Shown: positions 35,919 through 46,441, numbered from the stretch's first letter. The stretch is 64,000 nt of DNA from Terriglobia bacterium (GCA_021325175.1 JAJPHS010000032.1:1-64000); one strand, 5' to 3'. The notes: generated by a model from the letters alone, not told the origin. Numbers and translations are program-made.

Positions 35919-38900
35919 CTAAATGTTCCCTTCTTTGGTTTCCTGCGATTTGAATCCGTGGGTTTCCGGCTTGCGCCGCGCCTCCGGGAGATCGCGCTCC
36001 CAGGCTTTAAGCTCGATTTGCCGCGCCGCCAGCGGAGGACGGCCGCGGCTCTTGCGTCCGGCGACCAGCATTCCGGTGAACGCCTTGGATTCCTGAATGG
36101 CGACGTTCGGATCGCCGGCGAAGCCGATCAGATCGTTGGCCGCATCGCCGCGCACCAGGCCGTTTTTCGACCAATGGTACGGCAAGCCGATCTGATGAAC
36201 CCGGCGATTCCCGATGCGCAGCGGCTTCATGCGTTGTGTCACCAGCACGCGCGCCTCAATTTCGGCCCGCGCCGTGCGAATCGTGGCCCAGTCGCCATTC
36301 TGCAAGCCGTGCTCGGCCGCCAGTTCCGGCGAAATTTCACAAAACATCTCCGGCTGTAGTTCGCAGAGCCAGGAAAGCCATCGGCTCATGCCGCCGGCGG
36401 TGTGATGCTCGGTCAGGCGATACGTGGTAATGACGTAAGGAAAGCGCGGATCATCGTAGGGGCGATGATACGGATTATCCTTGCCGTGCCATTCCATGCG
36501 CATCGGATTGCACTGCTGGCCGTAGAGCGGATTCTTTATCACCGATTCTTGCGGTTCATAGTGTGTGGGCAAGGGACCGTCTTCAAGTCCGGCCGGCACG
36601 TAAATCCATGCTTTGCCGTCGGCCTGCATCACGAACGGATCGGTCCCGGCGATGGTGTCTTTGCCGCGCGCGTCTTCCGAGGGACGATAGGTAGGCGGCC
36701 GATCGACGATAAAATCCGGAGTATCGAAGCCGGTCCATTGTTTTTTCGCTTCATCCCACCACACCAGCTTCTTTCTTTCCGACCACGGCTTGCCTTCCGG
36801 ATCGGCGGATGCGCGGTTGTACATCAGATGCCGGTTGTGCGGCCACGCCCACGCCCATTCCGGCGCGACCCAGTTCTGCTCCCAATGAGGTTTGCGGCGA
36901 GCGGTCATGTTGATTCCATCGCGATAACAGCCGGAATAAATCCAGCAGCCGCAGGCCGTGGATCCGTCATCTTTTAACGACGTAAATCCTTCCACCGGAT
37001 TGCCGTCGTCCACGTTATAGCCATTGATCTCCTTGAGCACCTCCTCAGCATTCACTTCCTGGCGCGGACCTTTGGTCGGATAATCCCAGGTGAGATCGCG
37101 AATCGGCCAGTTCCGCCGCTGATTGTATTCGGCTTCGTACAGCTTCTTTAGCCGCTTCCCAAGATGGTAAATAAAATCCAGATCGCTGCGGCAATCCTCC
37201 GGCGGATCGATCGCCTTGTGATGCCATTGCAGGAGTCTTTGGGTATTGGTGAATGAACCGTCTTTTTCCGTGTGCGCGGCCGACGGGAAGAAAAAAACTT
37301 CCGTCGCGATATCCTTCGGCTTGATCTCCCGGCGAGTCACTTCCGGACCTCCGCGCCAGAAATCCGCCGTTTCAATCAGCTCCATGTCGCGAACGACCAG
37401 CCACTCCAGATTGCGCAGTCCCTTGGCCTGAAGCAGGCCGTTCGCCGAGCCGACCACGGGATTTTCTCCCATGACGAAATAGCCTTTGACCTTTCCCACC
37501 GCCATATCGGCGACCGTGTTCATGTGCGAATGGTCGCCGGTGAGCTGCGGGAGATGATCGTAGCACCAGTCGTTCTCTTTTTTCGCCGCGCCGCCGAAAT
37601 ACGCTTTCATCAGAGATATAAAATATTTCGGAAATTCGCCCCACCAGCCGGAAGGCGACTCATTGTTGGCCAGGTAGCTCGCCAGGTCCTTATCGTGCTT
37701 TGCCTTGGGCATGGGAAGATAGCCTGGCAGCAGATTGTAGAGAGTGGGAATATCCGTTGAGCCCTGAATCGATGCGTGCCCGCGAAGCGCCAGAATCCCC
37801 CCGCCCGGCCGGCCGATATTTCCCAACAGAAGTTGAATGATTGCCGCCGCGCGGATGTATTGCACTCCCACGGTATGCTGCGTCCATCCGACCGCGTAGC
37901 AAAACGCGCTGGTTCGTTCCCTGCCCGAGTTCCGGCACAGCGTTTCGGCGACTTTCAGGAAAAGATCCCGGGGAACACCGGTGATCTGCTCGACCATTTC
38001 CGGCGTGTACCGCGCGTAATGCCGCTTTAAAATCTGGAACACGCATCGAGGATGTTGAAGGGTCTTATCGACGTGCTTGGCCTGGATCGGCTCGCGTTGA
38101 ATTTTGCCGGATTCGCCTTCGCGCTTCCCGGCGGCCGGCGTGGGATCGACGTCCTTGTACATCCAGCTTCGGTTCTGATATTTGTCGCTCTCCGGATTCC
38201 ATCCGCTGAACAAACCGTTCAGATCTTCCGTATCCTGAAATTCGTCGGCCACGATCGCCGCCGCGTTGGTGTAATTCAACACATACTCTTTGAAGTAGGA
38301 CTCCGTTTCGAGGATATGGCGAATAATCCCGCCGAGAAAAGCGATATCGGAACCGGCGCGAATCGGAACGTGGACGTTCGCGACGGCGCTGGTGCGCGTG
38401 AATCGGGGATCGACGTGAATAATGGTCGCGCCGCGCTCCCGTGCTTTCATCACCCAGCGAAACCCCACCGGATGGCACTCCGCCATGTTGGAGCCTTGAA
38501 TGACGATGCAATCGGCGTTTTCGAGATCCTGCTGAAACGTGGTTGCGCCGCCGCGGCCGAACGAGGTCCCCAAACTGGGGACGGTGCTGGAGTGTCAAAT
38601 TCGGGCCTGATTCTCGATCTGAACAATTCCGAGCGCGGTGAAAAGTTTCTTGAGGAGATAATTCTCTTCGTTATCAAGCGTCGCTCCGCCCAGGTGCGCC
38701 ATCGCCATCGTGCGATGTGTTTCGTCTTCCCAATTCTGGTCGCGTGTTTTCTTGACTCGCTGGGCGAGCATATCCATCGCTTGTTCCAGCGGCAAGGTCT
38801 CCCACTCGGTTCCATAAGGACGCCGGTACAGGACCTGTCGCGGGCGATGTTTTGCCGTCACCAACTGGAACGTCGCCGCGCCTTTTGGACACAGGGAGCC

Positions 38901-39149
38901 GTGCGAAATGGGCGAGGCCGGATCGCCCTCCACATTCATGATTCGCTCGTCCTGAACGTACACCAGTTGCCCGCAGCCGACCGCGCAATAAGGACAGATG
39001 GAGCCCACCACCCGATCCGCCTTTTTCGTCCGCGCCTCCAGCTCGCGCGTTCGCGACGAGGCCGCCGTAGCTTCGAGTCCGAAAAGATCACGAGATTCAA
39101 TCTGGCGAAGAATCGGCCAAGCCGCCGAAAAATCCTTGGTTTGTGCCAC
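35919..39149 (-). CDS. fdhA: Selenocysteine-containing formate dehydrogenase catalytic subunit
   Basis: Molybdopterin/tungstopterin enzyme oxidising formate to CO2. One frame of 1077 codons from a GTG at 39149 holds a single in-frame TGA at codon 185 (38595-38597). The flanking ENQARI-U-HSSTVPSLGTSFGRGG aligns with the selenocysteine site of FdnG-type enzymes, so the TGA should encode Sec, the Mo/W ligand. N-terminal cluster: CPYCAVGC (residues ~53-60) and SLCPKG. Molybdopterin regions MAECHPVGFRWVM, DPRFTRTSAVANVHVPIR, GWTQHTVGVQYIRAAA and the C-terminal TTYRLTEHHTAG follow. No twin-arginine signal is found, so it is probably cytoplasmic. The length of 1076 residues matches the large FDH class. 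The operon order is catalytic, FeS, NrfD. It starts 51 bases after the GH15 stop. Confidence 0.93.
38566..38597 (-). promoter_or_regulatory. SECIS element and selenocysteine codon of fdhA
   Basis: The Sec TGA is at 38597-38595. Twelve bases later on the coding strand GTCCCC (38582-38577) pairs perfectly with GGGGAC (38571-38566) around the loop AGTTT. Bacterial SECIS hairpins lie in the coding sequence just after UGA with an apical stem at about this distance and a GU in the loop, which binds SelB. All these points fit. The selA, selB, selC and selD genes are not in the window. Confidence 0.82.
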
Positions 39150-39200
39150 GAGGATATGATACTTCCGCGGAGGGGTGGTTTCCGTAAAATCCCCGGGCCG

Positions 39201-41015
39201 TTACTGGCGATCCAGATGACGGTCGAGATTGAACGCGGCGCTGATCAGCGCCAGATGCGTGAACGCCTGCGGGAAATTTCCCAGCGCCTGACCCTGCAAA
39301 CTGGTCTGCTCGGCGTACAAGCCGAGGTGATTTGCATAGGCCAGCATGTGCTCGAACAACAAGCGCGCATCGTCGAGTTTTCCGGCGCGCGTGAGCGCCT
39401 CCACCAGCCAGAACGTGCACAAATCGAAGGTGCCCTCGCGGCCCTTCAGCCCGTCGGGAGATTCCTTCAGATCGTAGCGGAAAACCAAACCGTCGGAGAC
39501 GAGCCCGCGCTCGTCCGGCGGTTTCATGATCGCATCCAGCGTACCGAGCATCATCGGATCCGACGGCGCGACGAACCGCACCAACGGCATCAGCAAAGCG
39601 GAGGCATCCAGCGAGTCGCTCCCGAAGGACTGCACGAATGCGTTTCGTTTAGGATTCCAGCCGCGGCTCATGATCGTTTCGTAAATGCGGTCGCGCGTCT
39701 CCATCCACTTTCGCCAGTTCGCGGGAAAAGCCCGCTGGCTCGCCAGGCGCAGCGCCCGATCCAGCGCGACCCAGCACATCATCTTTGAAAAGACAAATTC
39801 GCGCCGTCCTCCGCGCACTTCCCAGATCGCGTCGTCCTTTTGCTCCCAGTTCGCCGCCACCCAATCGGTCAGCCGGCGAAGATAAGTCCACAGGTCATAG
39901 GAAATCGGGTCGCCGTGTTTGTTATAGAGATAGACCGAATCCATCAGCTCGCCGTAAATATCGAGCTGAAGCTGTTTGTATGCGGCGTTTCCGATGCGCA
40001 CCGGACGCGATCCTTTATAACCTTCAAGATGATCCAGAGTTTCTTCCTCCAGGCTATGCCGGCCGTCAATTCCATACATCACCTGCAAGGTTCCGTCTTG
40101 TTTCATCTCATGACAGCGGGCATCGAGAAAGGACATGAACTTCGCGGCCTCCTCCACAAACCCGATGCGAAGAAGGGCATAGATCGTAAACGCTGAATCC
40201 CGTATCCAGGTGTAACGATAGTCCCAGTTGCGCGTTCCGCCGATGACCTCCGGCAGGCTACAGGTGGGCGCGGCGACAATCGCTCCCGTGGGTTCGAAAG
40301 TGAGCAGTTTTAGCAACAGCGCCGAACGATTGACCGTTTCCCGCCAGCGGCCGTGATATTGGCTCTTATGGAGCCAGCGGCGCCAAAAATCCACCGTTGC
40401 GCGAAACAACGTTTCACTTTGCGCCTTGCCCATGCCCGGTTGTTGATCCTGCGCCGGGCCGTATATCTCGAAGGTCTGGCTTTCGCCGGCCTTCAACGTA
40501 AATTCCGAAACGAGCGCTCCTTCCTGCCGCTGCCATTTGACGCGGGAAGCCAGACGCAAAGTAAGCTTCCGGGAGTGGAAGTTAATACCACCTTCCTGAA
40601 ATTCAACTTCGTGGGGGTCGCGAGCATAGTTAAACGCCGGTTTGCATTCCGCGCGAAATTTCATTTCGCCGCGAACCACTTTGAGCTGGCGGATGATGCC
40701 GTCGTAGCCATGGCCCTCCTGCGGCACCACGGGCATATAGTCGATAATTTCGGCCGCTCCTTCGGCGGCAAGAAAGCGAGTTACCAAAATGTTGGTGTCG
40801 GCCCAATACAGTTGTTTGTAACTGAGATCGCGCACTTGAGGCGTAATGCGGAAGTGCCCGCCCTTGCCGGCATCGAGAATCGCGCCGAAGATGCTGGGCG
40901 AGTCGAAGTGGGGATAACAAAACCAGTCGATGGATCCGGATCGCGATACCAATGCCACCGTCAGCATGTTCCCGATCACGCCGTAATCTTCGATCGGCTC
41001 GTATTGATTCCTCAT
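39201..41015 (-). CDS. Glycoside hydrolase family 15 (glucoamylase/trehalase-like)
   Basis: The product is 604 residues with an ATG at 41015. The N-terminal beta domain starts with the family motif [20 protein letters not shown] followed by WFCYP. The (alpha/alpha)6 barrel begins near residue 225 and includes [18 protein letters not shown]. The catalytic acids are predicted as E399 (AIWEVRGG) and E569 (YAEQTS), the latter in the usual C-terminal GLYAEQ / GNFPQAFTH block. Such cytosolic GH15 proteins act on alpha-glucans or trehalose. There is no signal peptide. It is divergent from the VTT membrane protein, with a gap of 32 bases. Confidence 0.92.
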   Translation of the reverse strand: MRNQYEPIEDYGVIGNMLTVALVSRSGSIDWFCYPHFDSPSIFGAILDAGKGGHFRITPQVRDLSYKQLYWADTNILVTRFLAAEGAAEIIDYMPVVPQEGHGYDGIIRQLKVVRGEMKFRAECKPAFNYARDPHEVEFQEGGINFHSRKLTLRLASRVKWQRQEGALVSEFTLKAGESQTFEIYGPAQDQQPGMGKAQSETLFRATVDFWRRWLHKSQYHGRWRETVNRSALLLKLLTFEPTGAIVAAPTCSLPEVIGGTRNWDYRYTWIRDSAFTIYALLRIGFVEEAAKFMSFLDARCHEMKQDGTLQVMYGIDGRHSLEEETLDHLEGYKGSRPVRIGNAAYKQLQLDIYGELMDSVYLYNKHGDPISYDLWTYLRRLTDWVAANWEQKDDAIWEVRGGRREFVFSKMMCWVALDRALRLASQRAFPANWRKWMETRDRIYETIMSRGWNPKRNAFVQSFGSDSLDASALLMPLVRFVAPSDPMMLGTLDAIMKPPDERGLVSDGLVFRYDLKESPDGLKGREGTFDLCTFWLVEALTRAGKLDDARLLFEHMLAYANHLGLYAEQTSLQGQALGNFPQAFTHLALISAAFNLDRHLDRQ

Positions 41016-41047
41016 CTCAACTAGAGACGAACAACCTGGCAGCCGGA

Positions 41048-41671
41048 GTGCAACAAAAAAAACCAGTGCATCGCTTTTTTGCGTTTTTCCTGCACCTTGG
41101 AGTATTCGGACCGCTCATTCTCGGAGTGCTCGACTCATCGTTTCTGTTTTTGCCGTTCGGAAATGACATTTTGATCGTGGTGCTGATCGCAAGAAAACAC
41201 CAGGAATACGCCTGGTATGTGCTGCTGGCGGCGGCAGGCTCAACGGCAGGGGTTCTTCTTCTGGATCTGGTTTGCCGGAAAGGCGGTGAAGAAGGATTGC
41301 GGAAAATGCTCAAGCCGAAACGTTACGAATACTTCGAGCAAAAGATGGATAAGCGAGCCGGGCTGATGATCGCGCTCGCCTGTATTGCCCCGCCGCCGTT
41401 TCCGTTCACGCCGGTGATCGCCGCCGCCAGTGCGTTCCAGTATCCGCGAAAGCGCGAACTTCTGATCGTGTTTTTTGCGCGGCTGGTCCGTTTTTCGCTT
41501 GTCGGGCTGGCGGCGATCTTGCTTGGCGATGAGATTCTTCGAATTGTGAAATCGGGTCCGTTTTATTGGGCCATGATCGGCTTTATCGTTTTGTGCGCGG
41601 TGGGAAGCGCGTATTCGGTCTACGGATGGGTCAAGCGCAGCAAGCGCGCTCCTGCGGCCCGGCCGGCTTGA
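41048..41671 (+). CDS. VTT/DedA-like membrane protein (YqaA type)
   Basis: The product is about 207 residues. No ATG is available near the start; a GTG at 41048 or 41066 is likely, so the exact N-terminus is open. There are four to five membrane helices ([38 protein letters not shown] and others) with the VTT-domain amphipathic segment [18 protein letters not shown]. Relatives are thought to be lipid scramblases or small-solute carriers. The downstream Nudix gene overlaps its stop. Confidence 0.8.
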   Translation: MQQKKPVHRFFAFFLHLGVFGPLILGVLDSSFLFLPFGNDILIVVLIARKHQEYAWYVLLAAAGSTAGVLLLDLVCRKGGEEGLRKMLKPKRYEYFEQKMDKRAGLMIALACIAPPPFPFTPVIAAASAFQYPRKRELLIVFFARLVRFSLVGLAAILLGDEILRIVKSGPFYWAMIGFIVLCAVGSAYSVYGWVKRSKRAPAARPA

Positions 41672-42174
41672 CCACGATTGATCTGTTCCCGTGGTACTCT
41701 CGCGATTTGACTAAAAAAAGCGCCGGACTCCTGATGTATCGCCGCCGCGGCGAAGAGCTCGAAGTTTTCCTGGCCCATCCCGGCGGGCCGTTCTGGTCGA
41801 AAAAGGATGCGTGGACGATTCCCAAGGGCGAATTCGAAGAGAACGAATCTCCGCTCGAAGCCGCGAAGCGCGAATTTCGCGAAGAGACCGGATTTGACGC
41901 CCAAGGCGAATTTATCGAATTAGGCGAGATCACGCAGCCCGGCGGAAAGCGCGTGCTGGCGTGGGCTTTTGAAGGCGATTGCGATCCGTCCAGGCTGGTG
42001 AGCAATACGTGCTGGATCGAATGGCCGCAAAACTCCGGCCGGCAGCTTGAAATCCCGGAGATCGACCGCGGCGCCTGGTTTTCCATCCCCGGCGCGCGTA
42101 AGAAAATCTTCCGAGGCCAGGAAACGTTGCTTGACCGCCTGGTCTCCCGGATTCAGCAAAAATCGGCCAACTGA
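41668..42174 (+). CDS. Nudix hydrolase (COG4119-like)
   Basis: Hydrolase of nucleoside diphosphates linked to another moiety. The Nudix box is complete and reads G-E-F-x5-E-x7-REFREETGF within residues ~50-75. The preceding FWSKKDAWTIPKGEF is typical of a group annotated as NTP pyrophosphohydrolases. The start is uncertain: a TTG at 41668 overlaps the previous stop (TTGA) and gives 168 residues, while a TTG at 41707 gives MTKKSAGLLMYRR. The true substrate is unknown. It converges with the DinB-like gene. Confidence 0.87.
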   Translation: MTTIDLFPWYSRDLTKKSAGLLMYRRRGEELEVFLAHPGGPFWSKKDAWTIPKGEFEENESPLEAAKREFREETGFDAQGEFIELGEITQPGGKRVLAWAFEGDCDPSRLVSNTCWIEWPQNSGRQLEIPEIDRGAWFSIPGARKKIFRGQETLLDRLVSRIQQKSAN

Positions 42175-42206
42175 ATCGAAGCCGGGAGGGATGCCGCAAC
42201 GCGCGT

Positions 42207-42677
42207 TTATTTCCAGGCTCCCAGCAAACGCCGGATCAGCACGAATTGGCCGAGATGATAGGCGTTATGATCGGCCACCAGCAGCGCCTCGCGCAAAATC
42301 GTCTGCCCCTCGCCATGCGGGATTCGCGCCAATAGATCGGTGCGCGGATTCTCCACCAGCGCGCACATCTCGTCCAGATTTTCGCGAAATTGCCGGACGC
42401 TCCTGCTCCACGCCGCCGCGCTCGGCGGAGCGGGCGATTCCGGCCAATATCCCTCCGGCCACTTTGGCGATTTATGATTCGCGTCGCGGCTGAATTCGAG
42501 AATGTCCCACTGCGCGATGCGCATGTGTTCCAGAATCTCCCAGGGCGAATGCGGCGAGCCTTTGGGACGCGTGCCGCGCAGCTTCGCCGGAAGGCCTTTC
42601 ATCGCCGAATCGAAATCGAGGTGCGCGTTTCCGCCTCTCAGTAAACTCACAAGCTGCTCGCGAACCGGTTCGCTCAT
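42207..42677 (-). CDS. DinB-like four-helix metalloprotein
   Basis: The product is 156 residues with an ATG at 42677. Three His expected for the metal site lie at WEILEHMRIAQWD and in DHNAYHLGQFVLIRR near the C-terminus, as in the DinB/YfiT superfamily. Members include thiol S-transferases using bacillithiol or mycothiol and many proteins of unknown role; the partner thiol in this organism is not known. It lies between convergent Nudix and the TonB receptor gene. Confidence 0.83.
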   Translation of the reverse strand: MSEPVREQLVSLLRGGNAHLDFDSAMKGLPAKLRGTRPKGSPHSPWEILEHMRIAQWDILEFSRDANHKSPKWPEGYWPESPAPPSAAAWSRSVRQFRENLDEMCALVENPRTDLLARIPHGEGQTILREALLVADHNAYHLGQFVLIRRLLGAWK

Positions 42678-42702
42678 GCCGTACTTTTATCATGAAACCG
42701 GC

Positions 42703-45288
42703 TCAGAACTCATAGCGAAACAGCAGCCGAAGCGAGCGCGATTCCTGAATCGCCACCGGCAGCCGTTCCGAAAACTGGGGCGAGCTCACATCCGATTCCT
42801 GAATTTTTTGTCCGGAGTTCGTCACATTCATCGCGTCGATGGCACCCGTGAAAACTCCAAAGCGCGATCGGAACTCGCGAGCGGCGCGCAGATTCCAGTT
42901 GAAAACGTACTCCGCGCGATTGCCGTTTCCCGGATTGCCGCGGATGGTCGCGGCGACAACCACCGGACCTTGCGGCAAGCCCGTAACCAGCAGCCGCCGC
43001 GCGAAAGGCAAGCCGTCGAGATAGACCGCCGCGGCCGTCAACTGAACCCCCCAGGGCAATCGATACGCGCCGCGCAGCTTGCCTACGAATCCACGATCGA
43101 AATAGTTTCGCCCACCCGCATTGATCAGCGTGTTGGGATTGAGCCCAAGCGCTCCGATCACACCTGGATCATTTTCAATCGCGCTGTCACCCGGATTGGT
43201 GGGGCCCCAGGCGTTTTCCGCCGTGAACGACGCCTCAACAAAGAAGCTCCTCAAACGAACTCGCAGCGCCGAAACAATACCCGATGTTTCAAAGCGCAGA
43301 TCCGGCGGATTCGTGAGCAAATATCGATCCTGGCCGAATGTCGCCGGATTTTGCGCATAAACCGTGATCGTCTGTCCTCCCAGCGAATCGAAAAAGGGCG
43401 TCGGAGTGTAGGCGGAAAATGGAACACCCGGATCCGTCAGGGCGATGCGGCGCTTATCGTCGCGCCGATAAAGGTGCGCGACAAAAGAGATGGTACGCGT
43501 GACCCCGAGTTGCGCCGCGATGTCGAACTCGTCTGCGTACGGACGCTTGAGGGACGGCGAAATGGAGGAATAGGCGCCGCCGAAGCGCGCGAGCATAGGT
43601 CCAGTCCCGGCGGAGCTTCCGCCAAGCCACTGGTATACCGTTCCGCTGAGGCTGTTCGGATTATCGAAGTCGAGGTAGCGCGCCGCGATCGGCGAATAGA
43701 CCCGAAAATATGCGCCACGAAATACCACGCGCCGCGCGGGACGCCACGCAAAAGCCGCGCGCGGCGAAATGCTGATCCACGAAATCGGCGAGCCGCGTGA
43801 AAAGTCGGCCAGCGCGCCGGCGTCGATCGAGAAATTTTTAGTGACGCGGGCATGATCGGCCGCGTATGCCGTGAATGACCGGATGGTTCCGGCCGATTCC
43901 GCCGGAGTATTGAGATCCACGATAAAAGCAGGCGCGGCGCCCGCCGTGATCCAGGTCATGTTCGAAGGCGCGGTGAATCGATTCCGCGCGCTGGCGGTCA
44001 TCCATCCGGCGCCCGCCACGAAATTATTCCGCGCCGAGCCGAACAGCGAGCGCGGCTGCCATGCTCCTTCGATCGCTTCGCGCGTTCGCGACGCGCGATT
44101 ATTCAGCGGAGGCGCGCCCGCCGCCGCGCCATCCAGCAACTCGACCACGCTTCGCGCATCCGCGTTTTCCGGCGCCGTGCCGAGCCTCGCGGCCGCATAC
44201 TGGTATCGAACTTCGGTCAAACCGCCGTCTTCGTGAGTCCATCCGAGTTGCAACGCATCGAAGCGGTCCGATTCGCTTTGCCCGTCGAATCCGCCTGGCA
44301 GAACAAAGGACGGCGAATCGGCCCAGCCGCCGAGCGCCTCAATTCCCGCGGGCATGGCGAAGTTTGAAAGACTGAGGCGCGAGCCGCTATAGACCGCGTC
44401 CAAGCGATCCTTTTCATCGAGCCGGACGCGACCGCCCAGATTGCCGTAAAGCGCGCGCGTGTCTTGATCCCCCGCTGCGAGTGCTTCGGTCTGGGAGGAC
44501 CATTGCCCCGCGATTGCGGCGAACAGGTCCGCCCGCCCTGAAACCGGCCCGCCGATTTGAGCCGCATCATGCGTGAACCAGCGAAAGTACTCCGCTTGTT
44601 GAACGATTCCTCGGCTTGCGGGCGGCGGCAGGTTGGACCACGCCAAGGCCGATCCGCTTTCCGCCGTTGAAATGCTTCCGTGCCAGCACCGGCGCGCTTC
44701 TTCGAGAAATACTCCGGCCTCGCTCGCAAACGCATCGGAGGTGATTTGCGAAAATCTGGCGCGCATCTCCATCCCGGCGATCGCATCCGGATCGGCGAGC
44801 AGTAAGGGTCGGCCCGGCTGATAGGGATCTGTCGTATTCATGCCGTTCAGCTTGAATTCGGTCGCGGTCCAGGACATCGCGCGATCGGAGATAAGCGCCA
44901 GCCGGTTATCGCGGAGTCCGGTGAAATCGAGCGGAGCGGTGACGGCGGCCGCCTCGCGATTCAGCAGGATTCCCTGCACGCTGAACGGCATGGGATATCG
45001 AACCGCCGGCTGGGGAACGGCGGTCAAAGTTACGCGCGTGATTCGCAGCGGCCGCACAAAAATTTCAGTGTTGTTGATCCGGTAGCGTCCATACGGCAGG
45101 ATCAGCTTGAACCTGCCTTCGGCATCGCTGCGGGCGGAGGCGTGTAATCCCGCCCCACCAACCGCCGAAATCGCCACGCCCGAAAGCGGGCGGCCATCGC
45201 GATCGCGAACGCTGCCCTCGACAATGCCTGTCGTGATCTGCGCCCGCAGCGCCGCCGCCGCGGCCAGCATCAGCACGGCCTTCCTCAT
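42703..45288 (-). CDS. TonB-dependent receptor-like outer-membrane protein with CarboxypepD_reg domain
   Basis: The product is 861 residues from the ATG at 45288; the open frame further upstream is a shadow of the divergent gene. The signal peptide is MRKAVLMLAAAAALRAQ. Residues ~20-95 are a carboxypeptidase-regulatory-like Ig fold (VEGSVRDRDGRPLSGVAISA). After it comes a plug-like region and a long barrel with alternating patterns (for example FFVEASFTAENAWGP) ending in RLLFRYEF with a terminal Phe. This matches the Oar-like receptors that are numerous in acidobacteria. I see no clear TonB box, and the substrate is unknown. Confidence 0.83.
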   Translation of the reverse strand: MRKAVLMLAAAAALRAQITTGIVEGSVRDRDGRPLSGVAISAVGGAGLHASARSDAEGRFKLILPYGRYRINNTEIFVRPLRITRVTLTAVPQPAVRYPMPFSVQGILLNREAAAVTAPLDFTGLRDNRLALISDRAMSWTATEFKLNGMNTTDPYQPGRPLLLADPDAIAGMEMRARFSQITSDAFASEAGVFLEEARRCWHGSISTAESGSALAWSNLPPPASRGIVQQAEYFRWFTHDAAQIGGPVSGRADLFAAIAGQWSSQTEALAAGDQDTRALYGNLGGRVRLDEKDRLDAVYSGSRLSLSNFAMPAGIEALGGWADSPSFVLPGGFDGQSESDRFDALQLGWTHEDGGLTEVRYQYAAARLGTAPENADARSVVELLDGAAAGAPPLNNRASRTREAIEGAWQPRSLFGSARNNFVAGAGWMTASARNRFTAPSNMTWITAGAAPAFIVDLNTPAESAGTIRSFTAYAADHARVTKNFSIDAGALADFSRGSPISWISISPRAAFAWRPARRVVFRGAYFRVYSPIAARYLDFDNPNSLSGTVYQWLGGSSAGTGPMLARFGGAYSSISPSLKRPYADEFDIAAQLGVTRTISFVAHLYRRDDKRRIALTDPGVPFSAYTPTPFFDSLGGQTITVYAQNPATFGQDRYLLTNPPDLRFETSGIVSALRVRLRSFFVEASFTAENAWGPTNPGDSAIENDPGVIGALGLNPNTLINAGGRNYFDRGFVGKLRGAYRLPWGVQLTAAAVYLDGLPFARRLLVTGLPQGPVVVAATIRGNPGNGNRAEYVFNWNLRAAREFRSRFGVFTGAIDAMNVTNSGQKIQESDVSSPQFSERLPVAIQESRSLRLLFRYEF

Positions 45289-45390
45289 CCGGGCCACGGC
45301 AAATAAGAACGAAACGCGCCGTAAAAATTTCGCGAATGTCACGGCAACATGAATGGAAACAGGCTTGCTTGCTGTAATAGTCGTCGAACG

Positions 45391-45990
45391 ATGCGCCGCT
45401 TGCTCATCTTCGCGGGATGTGTCGCCGGCTTCGCCGCCGCGCAGAACGCCGACTTTCCATCCGGCGTGTACGAACCGATCAGCGGCGGCGCGCGCGTCAC
45501 CTGGGCCGTCCGCGATACTCTCGGCCTGCCGAGCCTGGCCGGCGGATTGGTGAGCGCTGGCTGGGGAACCCTGCTCGATCGTCCGCCGGAGTATGGCACG
45601 CACGCGCTCGGCTTCGCTAAGCGATACGGAATGCGCATGACCGGAGTCGCAACCGAGAGCGCCATGGAAGCGAGCCTCGGAGCCTTGTGGGGAGAGGATC
45701 CGCGCTATTTTCGCGACGTGGATGCGCCATTCGGGCATCGCTTGCGGCACGTAATCAAGTTTACGTTTCTCGCCGAAAACCCCCACGGCGAATTGCGGCC
45801 CGCCTATGCACGCTACGCGGCCATGAGCGGAAGTAATTTTCTTTCAAACGCCTGGCGGGCGGATAGCGAAGCCAACACCACGCATGCCATCGAACGCATC
45901 GGGCTCGGGTTTCTGGGCCGCTTGAGCAAAAATGCCGCTATCGAATTCTGGCCGGATATTCGGGCCCACGTGTTCCACTATGGCCGTTAA
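45391..45990 (+). CDS. Secreted conserved protein, function unknown
   Basis: The product is 199 residues from the ATG at 45391; upstream frame excluded because the signal peptide starts here (MRRLLIFAGCVAGFAAAQ). The mature part has conserved-looking GWGTLLDRPPEYGTHALGF, MEASLGALWGEDPRYFR and IERIGLGFLGRLSKNAAIEF segments that I recall from acidobacterial hypothetical proteins. It could be a small outer-membrane or periplasmic protein. It is divergent from the TonB receptor with a 102-base gap, and shares four bases at its 3' end with the PilZ gene. Confidence 0.72.
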   Translation: MRRLLIFAGCVAGFAAAQNADFPSGVYEPISGGARVTWAVRDTLGLPSLAGGLVSAGWGTLLDRPPEYGTHALGFAKRYGMRMTGVATESAMEASLGALWGEDPRYFRDVDAPFGHRLRHVIKFTFLAENPHGELRPAYARYAAMSGSNFLSNAWRADSEANTTHAIERIGLGFLGRLSKNAAIEFWPDIRAHVFHYGR

Positions 45991-46355
45991 CTCGGTCCGT
46001 TGCGCCGCGTACGAAACTCGTGCTGCATAATCTCGATCGCCGCCGTACCGTTTTCGAATCGCACCACGCGGCCGCGCGCCACCAGCTTCAGTCCGCATTT
46101 CTGGTCGAGCTGCGCCGGCCAGTTGATCGACAGCTCCACGCGGCGGCCCGGCAACAGGATATGTTCCGTCGTAAACAACACCCCCGAGCTCGACATATTC
46201 AACGTCTTGCCGCGCGCTTCCTGATCGCCGTCTTTCTTGTTCAGGACTCGGTAGTGCACGTCTTGCTCGATGGGCATTCGTGTCGAAGCTCTCCGCTCAA
46301 TACTCTGAGTTGCCTGCCGCGCCTGTCCATCCCACGATTGGTTTCGCGTCCTCAT
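45987..46355 (-). CDS. PilZ-domain protein (c-di-GMP receptor)
   Basis: The product is 122 residues from the ATG at 46355; a TTG at 46394 is the longer option. The PilZ motifs are complete: the RxxxR in ERRASTRMPI and NxSxxG in LNMSSSGVLF, followed by the beta-barrel core (PGRRVELSINWPA, LKLVARGRVVRFE). It should bind cyclic di-GMP and act as a small adaptor. No output domain is attached, and its target is unknown. Confidence 0.88.
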   Translation of the reverse strand: MRTRNQSWDGQARQATQSIERRASTRMPIEQDVHYRVLNKKDGDQEARGKTLNMSSSGVLFTTEHILLPGRRVELSINWPAQLDQKCGLKLVARGRVVRFENGTAAIEIMQHEFRTRRNGPS

Positions 46356-46417
46356 ATGCAACTTGAGAATGCCAATGTAGCCCTTTCGACACAATAGATT
46401 TCGAGTCTTATTTACGG

Positions 46418-46433
46418 CGGTACTTCGGTACCG
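46418..46433. other. UUCG-type hairpin in the gap before the LigD-type polymerase gene
   Basis: CGGTAC-TTCG-GTACCG is a perfect 6-bp stem with a stable TTCG tetraloop on the plus strand. It lies 9 bases before the earliest possible start of the polymerase gene. No T-tract follows, so it is more likely part of the 5' leader than a terminator. Confidence 0.4.
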
Positions 46434-46441
46434 GCCTTCGC

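Noticed and set aside
38566..38600. fdhA read as a pseudogene or as two separate genes split by a stop
   Set aside because: The stop is TGA at the exact Sec position, the frame is unchanged on both sides, homology is continuous and a SECIS-like hairpin follows.
38052..39788. Plus-strand frame of 578 codons opposite fdhA and the GH15 gene
   Set aside because: It crosses two well-supported genes on the other strand and shows no domain or signal; GC-rich codon bias keeps such frames open.
45289..45786. N-terminal extension of the TonB receptor frame
   Set aside because: It runs opposite the secreted protein gene at 45391; a proper signal peptide starts at 45288.
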